Part shown: in pieces, positions 38,012 to 49,092 of the stretch
Position numbering within the stretch: the stretch's first letter is position 1
How the letters are laid out: every line of letters begins with the position of its first letter
NCBI RefSeq assembly: GCF_026151205.1
Contig: NC_087074.1
Coordinates: forward strand, 3,970,001 to 4,034,000
Source: Bolinopsis microptera
Taxonomy: Eukaryota > Ctenophora > Tentaculata > Lobata > Bolinopsidae
DNA: 64,000 nucleotides
Reading direction: 5' to 3'
Made by a program: the position numbers and the translations under genes
The notes under the pieces: model-generated
Told to the model about the DNA's origin: nothing
Seen by the model: only the letters and a program-made list of their open reading frames with translations
The model's database searches: none

Positions 38012-41000
38012 CTAGAGAACGAAAGTACTTGGCCAGGCAAAGAATTCTGCTTTTCGCATTTTCACCTGAAAATGAGATCCAGTCAGTTCTGACGGTTAAA
38101 AATAAGTTTCACACAGAACTTCAGCTCCTTGAGAATAAAAACGTGCCTAATCTAACAATTTCAAATAGACAGCAAAGCCAGCCTCATTTTGAAATATAAA
38201 ATACGATTCATCAGAAGGACAAGTTCCATACCTCGACTTTAGTTGCAGAGTACGTTATTTTACTCTTTTCAGGTTCTATTATTCCAGCCAGGACCTTATC
38301 GAATGTAAAAACCTGGTCATCTCCGAAGTGAGTTTCCATTTGTAACTGAAACGATAAGATAGTTAGCGTCGTGAGGGCGTTCAGTCCGTTCTGACGATTA
38401 GCATTTTGATTGGAGGTCTATGCAAGCAGCGGCCGTTAGCTTCTACTCTTATAATACGAATCAGACTTATCAATTATAGTTAGAGAAGGGGAACTGAGCC
38501 TCCACTATAGATCATGAGCCATCAGCTAATTGCTAACTCTGATTTCGATGATCAGGGCGCGGTTTAAAGTTAACTACAAGATAAATTGGTCAATTACGAG
38601 CCAATTATGAAGCATGTTAAAAACGTCACTTACTTTAACAGCGTTACAGTTGACGGTGCACAGTTCAGGTTTTACTTTTTTAGCGTACACAGTAAAATTG
38701 ACAGTGTCACCGGTTTGATGCCAGTCGTAACGGCATTGTACCGCCTGTTGGGATGAAGTTTTTCAGAATACATCCCTTGAGGGGGGACATTAATCATAAA
38801 AGCATTTACCACACTTACTACTTACTACTATTAGATCATACTCAATGTATACGTTGTTCATAACCTAGCCGATTTTGCTATTATAAACTAAAAATAATCT
38901 CTCGATTAAAGGTGGTGAATGACGAAGCTCCCTTAATTCCACCATGACCAGTCTAATGAAACTGGCGGGAATCCACTCTTTGGACTAATGATACGGTGAC
39001 GAAAATTAGTATCTCGAACAAAAACTTTGGACAGAAGGCTTATTCATGTAGCATCAATTATCTCATTCGGGCCAGGAACATGATTTTGTTTTGGATGTAA
39101 TTGTCATAGAGAGCTGGAGCCGGAACCACATATTTTCACCATGACCCTGGACCACAGATTTTAATGCAGCACCAAGCTCAAATTAGAGCCTGTTATGGAC
39201 GTAAGCTACTTTATTTAATTGTCAATGCGAGTTTATTTAATAAAAGCGATGAAAACAATGATAATCCATCATTCATTGAAATATTGCGACTTGTCAAGGC
39301 CAGAAAGATAAGGTTTTGATGGGAATCCGTCCAATAGCCATGATATTTTGAGGCTAGGTGTCATCTTATGCATAATTTTGGGGAGTAAAACATAGATTGT
39401 ACCTTTTTTTGTGATGAATCTCCCCAAAGATGAGTTCCCTTCGTACACCCCTTCTGTTTCAAAAAATCATTGAAATCCGTAGTTTTTTTGTTGCAACAAG
39501 ACCAATACTTCATTCCTGCAAAAAGAACCAATATTGTGAAGATCAAATAACTTAGCAGCTAGATTTATGGTAAAATTTGAATGAATCTATCAACAATTAA
39601 TCCAGATGTAGAAGTATTTAATTCAATCTTCACTTCACTTCCAGTAAAATAAAGCTGAATCAAAGATAACCACTAAACAACAACAAATAACGGTCGAATA
39701 AAGGTTAAATTGGAATCTTACCCTCGTGGAATATGGGGCACCCGGGATGATGCTCACATGTTCCCTCATAATCTTCTTCGTCACTGACATCCACTTTAGC
39801 CTTCCCACATCCCTTCCTTTGACAGATCGACTCTTTCGTAACCACTTCGTCTGTAATTAAACCAGGATAACGAGCAAATAAACATAAACTTAACTCATAC
39901 AATGGTGGCAAGTAGTTGAGTTAACATATTATTGTGATGTAGAGAGAAAATGGACATCGCTAGTATAAAATATTGGTCTTTACAGTTTACACTTTTTAAA
40001 TTTATTGGTAAAGCAGACTTGGTTTCAATAGTTCTACTAGTAGTTACCAATCTTATCAGAAACAGCAAGCTTGTCGAGTAACTTCCTCAGGGAAGCAGAC
40101 ACACTGCTAGGTAGAGGAATCAGGGGCTCCTCCTCGCTTGGTCGCTCCACCCTCTCCGGTGGTTTAGGTGCTTCTGGTGGCGGTGTTATTTCCTTATCTT
40201 CTTTTGCTGGCTCTTCCGGCTTCACATTGTTGTGCTTGCCTTTACAGCAACCCTGATTGTAGTTTTAGAGTTAGGGATATAGATAATATTACATTGAATG
40301 GCCTCAGTCCACAATTATCTGAGACTTAATTATAAGGAAAATTTGCTTTATAAAATGCTTATTTCAGGTAAGCTACCGCTTAATTTTAAAAATCCGACTC
40401 TGGAAAAATCCTGGAGTTTGGACCGAATTTAAAGCCAGATCAGCTGAAATCTGAACTTTTATGCCAGACGAAAGAATAGAAGCTACCGCAGATCGATTAT
40501 CTTTTCGTGATCGTCGAATCAGCTACTTTCTAGGAAAAGTTTAGAACTTTTGAACTGTTGCATTGCAGAGAACGAAGTCTCTTTGTTTCTGATTATGGAG
40601 CCCTAACAAATTCTGATACGTGATATGCTACGGAAGCAGTGCACTGAGCTTCATTAATAATTCATATTATATATATGGTCGGTGTTTGAATAACGTGGTA
40701 GTTCTCAACTGGCGTTGGCGATGGTGTTGTTATTATAATAAGGCCACCAATATTCATATCTGGAATCATCGACGAAACAAGGGGCGGTGGATCTATTGTA
40801 AGATAATGGATATGGAACGGTTCATTAAGCATTGAGGCAAACTTGGTAGAGGGTGACGGTGTTCATTGTTAATAATTATACTTACAAAACCCACATCTTT
40901 ATATCAAGCAATAGAATTCATGGTGTGCGGGAAGTCAAAACACACCTTTGTTTTCAATCCTATCATGACCAATGAGTAATGACTAATGACTATCATCATT

Positions 41001-43728
41001 ATGCTTATAAAATGCTCATAATATGCTCATAATGCATAATTTGTTAAATATGTATGTCAACCAAATGCACACTTCACAGGCGGCTGTGATTTCTCAGCAA
41101 GATTCGTGTTTATAATCAAACGTGATGAAAGAATCAGAATCTTATCTAAACTCAAATAACAAATAATAAATACGAAAAAAGAACTAACTTTGATGTTGAG
41201 GAACTCTGTGAAATCTGTTGTCTTCTTTTCACAGCACGACCAGCTTTTGTAGGCATCATGAAACACGGGTGCTCCGCAGTGGAATACACATTCATCTGCA
41301 AGGAGGGGGTCACTGGGAGGGGGTCACTGGGAGGGGGTCACTGGGAGGGGGTCACTGCAGAAAGGGGATGCAAGGATCACAAACATGGCTGAGTTTCTAC
41401 ATATTGTAATTATTTTTAATCAATTTGGTTTGGACACATAGTAAGACAGCACAAATATAGGTGAATTCTTCGTATATTTACATCACTAGCCTATAAAAAT
41501 AAAATTAGGTTAGACTAATGAAAGCAATTTAAAAGTTAACAACTTGAAAATTTAAAACAGATTTTAATCTGAAACTTTACTAAAGAGCTCAATGTGCTAG
41601 GTAGAATGGACAACAGAGCATAACAGATTATTCAGCGAGTAACTACAATCCTATTTAACCCAAAAATATTAGTTCTAAATTTTGAAATAAGAATGCTCTC
41701 TTCTCTATCAAGTGCTGTTGGTCGGACTTTTCTTACTACACCTAATTTAAAAACTCCCATAGTGAAATCAGATTTATGCGCTAGAAAACAATGCATGGAA
41801 AGTGCCGACTTCTCAAATGACAATTCATTATCAATTTTAAACTTGTTTCTGTGTCCATTCATTCTGATATGAAATGGAGAAACCGTTTGGCCGAAATAGG
41901 TATCGTCTTTTAGGCTCTGGGGAAGTTTATTACAAATTTGGCATTGGGCGACATAAATTATATTGCTGTCCTTACATGTCAACCGGAAATCCAGAGTTAA
42001 ATCCAAACCATTGACAGTGATAACTTCGTTGGAGTTGAACAGTTGGGGACAGGTTGCACAGCCTCTCCCGCCACAGTTTTGGCTGACGGTGAAAGAATCC
42101 GTTTCGGAGCACGAACTGAGTTTTCTATTGCGCACTACTGTGTTGCCTATAGATGGCTGTTTACGTAGTGCAAACAATATCTGTACGTCTCCGCATAATT
42201 GTTTGATGTCCTCACTAGTAGAGTGTACCAACTTCCTAAGTTCAGTGACCTCTTTGAAAAATTTCACTGAAAAGACAACTTTGTCAGTGATTGGCTTCTT
42301 ATCTTCCCTCTCATACAAATCGTGTTCTATTGATCTCAAGACTGCTTCAGGCTCTGTTTCCGTTAAGGTCCCCTCCTTGTGTCCACTTTTCATTAGGTCT
42401 TCTTTAAGTTCCTCCAGGTCCTCCACACATGTGTGATCCTGCGAATTTCGCTTGATCACTCGGATCATCTGTGAGAATACTACTGATTTAAAGACGTGGT
42501 TTGGGTGGAAACTATCAGTATTAAGGTAAAGCCTGGCATCAGTCTCTTTCTTAAATAGTCTGTAGTCGATGTTGTTGTTCTCCCCCAGGGAGAGTTCTAC
42601 ATCCAAGTAGTTAACTGATTTGCCAAACTGACAATCACCGAACTGAATTCCAAATCGTTTTGCGGCTTCATTTAGTTTCGACACAAAAAGATCAAATTGC
42701 CTCCTGGAGCCCTTCCAAATTCCAAAGACATCGTCGATGAAGCGTCGCCAGAATAAAATAAGACTCCATAGCTGTATCATTTCAGGCCAGATGTTGATGA
42801 ATAGCACCCAATGAAGCATGATATCAGCGACTTGACGCGAAATACAATTTCCAGTTGGGATACCCTTTTTGCCTGTGTACACATTTTCTTGAAAAGTGAC
42901 AAAGGAGTTTGTGAAGATAATCTCCGTGAATGTTTTCAGAATAGCCTTTCGTTTATCAATCATAGTACTACCGTTCAGGGCATGTTCCAATGCAGACATA
43001 GCTATTTCAGGTTTTATGCTTGGATACAGACTGATCACGTCTAAAGTAAACAAGTTGATGGTGCTATATTTTGACATGTCTGCCGATTCATTAAGGTTTT
43101 TTATGTTACTGAGAAGGTCTGGTGTATCCAGGAGAAACTCCTGTTGGCAATAAATCCTACTTATATCTGTTAGGTATGGGCTAACCCACTTTTCTAGCCT
43201 GTAAAGAGGGCCCTCCTTAGTGGCATGGACAAGCCTGGTAGGGGGAACTATTTTCCCCTCAATCTGTTGTGGACTTAATTTATGCAGCTTAAATAGAGGG
43301 TACACATAAGGGACTACTGGTTTGAATACATGTGCATGCATTTGGTTATTATTTTCATTAAGTCCAGTAATTATTTTTAATATTATATGAGACTTTAAAA
43401 ACAGTATGTATACTATGAAACAAGGCAACACTACAAATTTATTTCATAGTATTTCAGAGGAAACAATTCATGTATAGTTATAACAAATTCAAGGATTTCT
43501 GTAGAATTAGGAAGATAAAAGGTTGAATTCACGATATTACTAAATCCTGGTAAACATCAGCTGAGTAACTCAGACAGTTTTCTAACTATTTATTAAGGCC
43601 GAAAATAATGCCGTATATAGTGGTACAAAATAACAAGATTCAATCGTCTCACCCTCCGCATTTTCTTGAGGGTTGAAGCCTTTACCACACCCCTTGTTAT
43701 AGCAGAGCACCTCGTCGTCCGCTGTCAT
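38012..43728 (-). CDS. CHORDC1: CHORDC1 (morgana): CHORD and CS domain Hsp90 co-chaperone
   Basis: Eight exons join in phase: 43653-43728, 41189-41295, 40048-40252, 39722-39850, 39403-39515, 38634-38744, 38232-38345 and 38012-38065, giving 302 residues (human about 332). CHORD 1 begins near residue 9 ([10 protein letters not shown]) and continues through [20 protein letters not shown] and GCCKGKH, with the expected Cys/His ligands. An acidic, proline-rich linker follows. CHORD 2 ([45 protein letters not shown]) comes next, then a CS domain from about residue 213 ([20 protein letters not shown]) ending in [17 protein letters not shown]. In other animals this protein binds Hsp90 and restrains ROCK kinases in centrosome duplication. 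Intron 1 hosts a Penelope-like element, the acceptor of exon 2 abuts a G-rich minisatellite, and the start codon lies in a 54-bp tandem duplication. Confidence 0.93.
41299..41357. repeat. Minisatellite abutting a CHORDC1 3' splice site
   Basis: Four tandem units of about 15 bp (GGAGGGGGTCACTGG type) lie immediately upstream, in transcript sense, of the exon 2 acceptor. On the minus strand each unit reads as a C-rich tract ending in CAG, so the array is a row of pyrimidine tract plus AG modules before the real TTGCAG acceptor. Confidence 0.85.
41632..43431 (-). mobile_element. Penelope-like element: reverse transcriptase plus GIY-YIG endonuclease
   Basis: A single uninterrupted minus-strand frame of 599 codons. 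The reverse-transcriptase half shows motif A as [12 protein letters not shown], motif B as [14 protein letters not shown] and motif C as [11 protein letters not shown], followed by a [14 protein letters not shown] strand. The C-terminal third carries a GIY-YIG-type nuclease: [10 protein letters not shown], then [17 protein letters not shown] with the conserved Tyr, Arg and His. RT followed by GIY-YIG is the hallmark of Penelope-like elements, which prime reverse transcription from a nicked target. The N-terminal region looks short, so the copy is probably 5'-truncated. It sits in CHORDC1 intron 1 in the same orientation as the host gene. The intact frame suggests recent insertion. Confidence 0.93.
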
Positions 43729-43828
43729 TTTCTATCTTCTAGCTAAAAATATAACATTAAACCAGTGGCTGTCAGCTGTCATTTTCTATCTTCTAGCTAA
43801 AAATATAACATTAAACCAGTGGCTCGGA
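43721..43828 (-). repeat. 54-bp tandem duplication over the CHORDC1 start codon
   Basis: Two adjacent copies, 43721-43774 and 43775-43828, are near identical for their first 50 bp. Each contains the ATG and following codons (ATGACAGC) of CHORDC1 on the minus strand. The upstream copy opens a 16-codon frame, MTADSHWFNVIFLARR, that meets TAG just before the authentic ATG, so it forms an upstream ORF in the same frame. Alternatively the inner TTCTAG/GATAG sequences could serve as acceptors of a 5' UTR intron. Confidence 0.8.
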
Positions 43829-44136
43829 GCCGTAATTAACTAATTAAGTCAAGTAAATAGACTGGATAATTCAAGTTGCAAGAAAACTGTGCACTGGTCT
43901 TTAATCGAGTTTACCTATGTTGTTAACTTGTACATTTTTAGAGCTGAGTCAGCTTAATTGGGTGAAAACTTTAATGTGCATCTGTAAAGTGTGAGCATAA
44001 ATCAAATTTAGGCACACTCTTGACAGAAAATGAAAGGCTAACAAGTAGAATAAAACACGATGGTAATTCATAAGATTAAGATATTCAATAAATTACAAAT
44101 TTTAAAACACAAAGTTTGAACTTCATAATAATTGTA

Positions 44137-45521
44137 TTAATCCAAATCATCTAAAATCCGAACCGAACACGCGATGTGAGTTAATTGATCTTTAGTTATG
44201 TATCTTGAACAATGGAGATTTTTAACTTGATCAATTTCCATTTCGTAATCATCTTCTGGCTGAGTTTTAGAACTAAGATTGGTAATAACTTCATTTTGAA
44301 GCTGATAGGAGTCCAAAATTGGGGCTACACTCTCAAAGTCCAAAGAAGGGGTTATACTCTCTGGAATACATCCAATAGGTAAACACTCCCAAGAAACGCT
44401 ATCACACGTCACAAATCTAGATCCCATATTATCTGCCCCACTAATTGGAGACTGTTTCTCAAGCTGCTTCAATACATTTTTAAGGTTCTCAACTTGCTTA
44501 GAAATGTTATCGTGATCGAACGGAGCACTGGATTTCGGTAGAAAACGAATTTCAAGCAGGTTGCGCAGTTTAGCATACTTGCCCGTCACGTGATCACCGC
44601 AGTGGTGAAGAATAACGTTCGATAACCACCATGTATTTTCGTCGTTCTGATTTTTCAGCAAAACATCAACATACAAGCTGTGCTGATTTATACTGGGATC
44701 TCCAAACAGATCTCAGAGATAATACTCTCAACAAACTTGGTAATTTTAAGACGATGCTGAAAGTTAATTGCATAATTTTCACATAGCACGTAGATAATGT
44801 GAGCCACAACATTTGGCTTGTTCTTGTCAAGTTGAACCAGCAAGGGTTTCCATGTCGAGAACGAGAATGAAGTGTCTTCAAGACACTTTACAAGCCGAAC
44901 AGGTAGTAAACTCAGTTCATACTGGGACAATGACGAGATCTGTTCCACAAGAAGTGTAATTTCAGTTTTATTAGTCTTCTTCCCTGCTCTCTTCATACCT
45001 TCAAGTCTCTTCTGGAGCTCCATGTAGCCGACCAAACACTCCTGTACCTTGCGTTCTGCGTTCTCCAGACACTGGTTCTGAGGTTTCCAGTACTTCTCCT
45101 CCAACCAGTAGAGTGCATACTGAGCAGCCATTCTCAGCCTCTCCCGACACGGTAAGGACTTGTGGGTGCCCTCGTGTCGGATATCTATGATCCAGTCTGG
45201 TATCCCGATCCCCGCAGCCACGCTGGCTACAGATCTTGCGAACACCCCACCTTGGGCTCGGTCTATGTTTCCGTTAACGAACCTGATGATAGCGAGACTG
45301 TACACAGATATCTGAGCGGTCTTGTCTCCAGATTCAAGAGAGGCTGCTACCAGTTCCCCGGTACACTCCACGGAGAGAGGGAGTCGTTGTGATCTGGCTG
45401 ACCACATGCTCACGAAGGAGAGACCCTCTCTTTTGGAGGGCTCGTCTGGGGAGTAGAGGAGGGAGTACACTTTCTGCCATTCTGAAGGTGATGTCCAGGG
45501 ATCTAGTTTGGGTGGGGCCAT
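44137..45521 (-). CDS. LAS1L: LAS1L-type rRNA-processing endoribonuclease, with an apparent frameshift
   Basis: The ATG at 45521 starts a 277-codon frame beginning with the Las1 signature: WTSPSEWQKVYSLLYS, then KREGLSFVSMWSARSQRLPL and a VYSLAIIRFVNG segment. The HEPN nuclease motif RHxxxH is present as RHEGTH at residues 115-120, after IPDWIID. Las1 pairs with the polynucleotide kinase Grc3/NOL9 to cut ITS2 pre-rRNA in the nucleolus. This frame stops at 44688, but another minus-strand frame open from 44712 to 44137 continues the protein and holds the conserved Las1 C-terminal pattern SWECLPIGCIPE. A one-base shift between about 44700 and 44712 would join them, giving about 465 residues. No intron could fit. 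The shift may be an assembly error, a real lesion, or programmed. The gene is otherwise intronless. Confidence 0.88.
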
Positions 45522-46592
45522 CCTGAGATAATGTTATGTGAGTCATGATATAGAACTTGGGAGAACAAGCCATCCTTGATTGATACGATGTATTGTGACT
45601 ATCATGAAAATAACGGAATCGGTTCTGTCCAAAAAGTACACAAGCTATACAAATGGTACAAATACATAAAAGTTACTACGTTATAAATGATATTTTATAC
45701 AATTAAACGCAATTAAATAGAGGAAGTATGATACAATTGTTTCTTGACTGGTCTCAATGTTACAATAAAGCGTGGTGTTTAGGTTCTTTGACTAAACATC
45801 ATTTTCATGACTCTATGGTTTCTAACAAGAATCAGTTTGAAAGGAACTACTAAAATCTTTAACCCAAAAACTTCCAATAAAGTTTTTACAATACCTCAGA
45901 ACTCAGAAAATTTAAAGATGAAGATGCTACAGACGAAAGTCAAGGATATATAAATTCTACTTGTTTATTAATTGAAATAAACCAATAAAAACTCGACAAA
46001 AATGGGTTCACATGTACGGTAAAACTTGATATTTAAAAATTACGGATAAGGGGTCGGTCACATATTACGTAATCACTTTTTGGCCGGCATAATTATCTAG
46101 CAACCCCATTCACTTCCCTCAGTTACTAGTACGTAATATGTGAACGACCCCTGAAACTGTCACTTCATACCAAATTAGTTTGTACAAATACAAAATTATC
46201 AACATGATTTAATCGAAAAAATAGAATTACTGTAATTCAATTATGTTTGTGATAAACGTCATCAAATGTTTTCCAAAACACCTTTTAACAAAATCCCTTC
46301 CTTTCCAGGAATTCGGGGATTTTTCTGAGCTATCTTGTTTTAGATCGCTCACTCGTTTTATAAGTTTATTTCTATTTCTAACAAAAATGAATGGTAGCTG
46401 TGATGGGCTCCTCGTGCAGAAATGCAAGAATATCTTCCTTCTCGCATACACTCGTGTGAGCTTGGAGAAGCATCATGAGCGGGCGTTGCCAGGTAACTAG
46501 CTATCCCGTGAATGGAAGCTTAGTTCAAATAATAAGAAATACAAATTGTCCGCTAAACTCTTCCATATCAGTCTTGGCCTTTTTTTTATAAA
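45522..46592. other. Spacer between LAS1L and BTB copy 1
   Basis: No gene seen. Parts resemble the spacer 48420-49090 (for example the CAAAATTATCAAC segment at about 46193 and 48977), showing it belongs to the duplicated unit of the BTB cluster. It also contains the small palindromic element at 46051-46152. Confidence 0.5.
46051..46152. mobile_element. Short MITE-like palindromic element
   Basis: Terminal inverted repeats of about 22 bp, AGGGGTCGGTCACATATTAC at the left and GTAATATGTGAACGACCCCT at the right, enclose about 55 bp with no coding capacity. Total length is about 100 bp. The end sequence resembles short non-autonomous DNA transposons in many invertebrates, but the superfamily cannot be fixed here. 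Confidence 0.7.
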
Positions 46593-48363
46593 TTACTGAG
46601 TCTTACAAGAATTCTTTGGTTTCGGACTGTCTGTCGTTTTTTCGAGATCATCTTCTTCATTTTTGTTAGAGTTTTCATCTAAAACAGCTGGGGCGCATTG
46701 CGCCACTTCAAATTTGCAGGCTGATTTCCTGTGAAGCTGCAGCACCCATTTCATATCCTCTGTCGACTCTTCCGCTAACTTCTCCAGAAAATCAAATAGT
46801 TGCTGAAAGAGATCAGGGCTGTAACGGCTGCAAAGTGAGAGCTGACAGTGTTCTAGCAGATATTTGCACTCGTTTGATATCACTGTTTTGTCCACCCCCA
46901 ATTGCTTTACAAATTGTTCTCTTAAAGGTAAAAGTATCAGATCTACTTCATCTCCAGCAAGTTCAACAACCATATCAAGGTGATAGTCAGATAGTGTCTC
47001 AATACCAGCTAAATACTTCCCAATAAACATCTGCTTACTGTTGCTGGTTGCTATCTTTCCTAGTGCAACTTCCAAAAAATTACGCTCCTTAAGTTTTGAT
47101 AAAACGTAGGCTGCCTCCTCAAACACAAATAATAAGTCCTGGTAAGGCGGCAAAATGTCAGGTATTCCGTCGGTAAACTCAGAAAACATTTGGAAGCAGC
47201 TGATTTGTAACCACGTCACTTTGAACGCGTGAGCAATCTTGTTGAGGTCCCTAAACATCTCTCCAGATACTACTGGCAACTTGCCCGTGTATGCAGCTTC
47301 AACAAAATACCTAACTGATTGTTCACTAAACTCCTCCATATCTATCGTGAGTAGCTCTAGTGTTGTGGTCATGTGATGTATCACAGGACTGTTCAATGAC
47401 AGGATGGCAGAGTTTGCCCGAATCTTTGCTCCCTGATTTGCTACCAGTTCTATGTTGTTATGAGTGACTGAGTCCAGAAGTTCAATACCAAAGTTCATCG
47501 GAACTACAGCATCTTTGGCTGCTGAGTTTATCAATGTTAGTGTTTTACCGACTTTTTACAGGGGGCCTCAGCTCATCATCCTTAAAAACACTCCTTTTAT
47601 CATCAGATACTTCAACTGATCTGAAATCTTGTAAGGGGTCCGTGTTACTTATTTGTAAGTTTTCAAGAGATGACTGTGTTTCGCATATTTCATTTTTGAG
47701 AGTTGATTTCTTTTTAGATTCTGATCGAACGTGATCTTTCGTAGATATCTGTGATGGATCTTTTTTCTTGTTCTGTAAATTCTTATTGTTCAGTGGCTGA
47801 GAATTTTCATCAGTCTGTGATGGAGAATTAACGTCCCTGTTTTTATGAGCATTCTTTATCTGTGCAATCTTAGCTGTCGTATTGGGTACATGAGACGTAT
47901 TGGCCTGTTCGTTTTCCGGTCTCTTTCTTGTGTGGCTTTGTCCAGCCTGATTCTGTACTTGGTTCCCATCTCCTGATTGAGCTGGACTTGGTCCAATGAT
48001 TGTATTCAAAGGTGGTATTCCATACAACATAGGGGGAGGTATAAGAGGGGGTCTCTGAGGAAGGCTGTGTGTTGGAAAAGGTATCATCGGATTGCTTAGA
48101 TCACTGTGAAAATATAGATGGTGACCATTTTGCCCAGGAGGAAAATGCAAATCGTTTCTTGGTTCGACTATCTCAGGTCGCCAGGGGCCATTTCTTCCCT
48201 TGTATCGACCACGTCCCCCTCTTGCATTTCTTCGTCTTTGGCCTCTTGGAGTTCTCGAACGAGGTCGAGAACGATTGGAATTAGTGCAGAATACTTCATT
48301 TCCACGATGACTTTCTCGGTCACTTCCATCGCTAGTGGCCGGCGGTTGCTCTTTCTCAGACAT
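46593..48363 (-). CDS. RGG-rich BTB protein, tandem copy 1 (frameshifted)
   Basis: From the ATG at 48363 (MSEKEQPPATSDG) a low-complexity N-terminus runs about 270 residues: an Arg/Gly-rich segment (RGQRRRNARGGRGRYKGR), a proline-rich segment and a polar Asn/Lys/Ser linker ending KDDELRPPVK. It then hits a stop at 47545. The continuing frame is offset by one base and encodes a BTB/POZ fold (ELVANQGAKIRANSAILSL, then FSEQSVRYFVEAAYTGKLP) and a helical C-terminal half with a CKYLLEHCQLS segment, ending at 46593. Copy 2 reads through this junction in one frame. Copy 1 has one extra A in an AAAAA run (plus-strand T run 47553-47557). BTB domains mediate dimerisation and Cul3 binding, and RGG segments often bind RNA. 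The combination is not a family I recognise, and there are no introns. Confidence 0.75.
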
Positions 48364-48517
48364 AATCTCACGGCCCACGCAGATAGTTTCAGCTATGGTG
48401 ACATTTTGACCTGCAATAATTGATATTCAATATCAATTGTAATAGTGTGGTATTAAATACAATATATATTTTGAAAAATCAATCTCAATGCCTAATATTT
48501 TGTAAACTTTCTGTAAT

Positions 48518-48610
48518 TTTAAAGGTGATGTCCACGGGTCCAGCTTAAATTAGGTGGGGACATCCTGAGATAATCTTATATTATACAGATAGATTGTGAT
48601 TCATCTTACG
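48518..48610 (-). pseudogene. Duplicated fragment of the LAS1L 5' end
   Basis: This stretch matches the start of LAS1L and its upstream flank (45480-45600). It shares GGTGATGTCCA at the left, a GGTGGGG(G/A)CATCCTGAGATAAT segment covering the LAS1L ATG, and TTGTGA further on. The ATG is altered in context and the frame is broken after a few codons. It marks where a duplication that began inside LAS1L joined, next to BTB copy 1. Confidence 0.7.
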
Positions 48611-49092
48611 ACAAAGCGATAAAGACAAAGTATAGCAATTAGTGAATTAGATCAAATATTCTCGACTCTGTCAGCATAATGATTGCATAATGCATAGTAT
48701 AGTGCTGTCACTGTCAGCATTATGCTTGCAGTTTCGCCGGTAAAAACAGGTTATAACAATTTTAACTACAAAATCTGTATAAAAAACCAACAAAGGGGGC
48801 AGCAAAAAATGATTTAATCAAAGCATCAAACATCAAAAAATTAAACTTGGATTAAAAAGTGGGGCGGTGAATCATATTTGTTTTGACACGTGTCACTGAT
48901 TTGAGGATTAAATTTTAGTCATCCGTCACTGTCAGAAAATACATGGCTCCCCTATTGTAAGTACTTTTCATTGTCACAAAATTATCAACTGGATAAAATC
49001 GAAATTGGAAATGTAACTTAGAAAACTTTGCTTACAACGCACATTAAAATTAAATTTGTCTCAAACTTTAATCTCGATTGCAGTCATCTCCC

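Noticed and set aside
41963-42436. 157-codon plus-strand frame
   Set aside because: It is the antisense shadow of the Penelope-like element frame.
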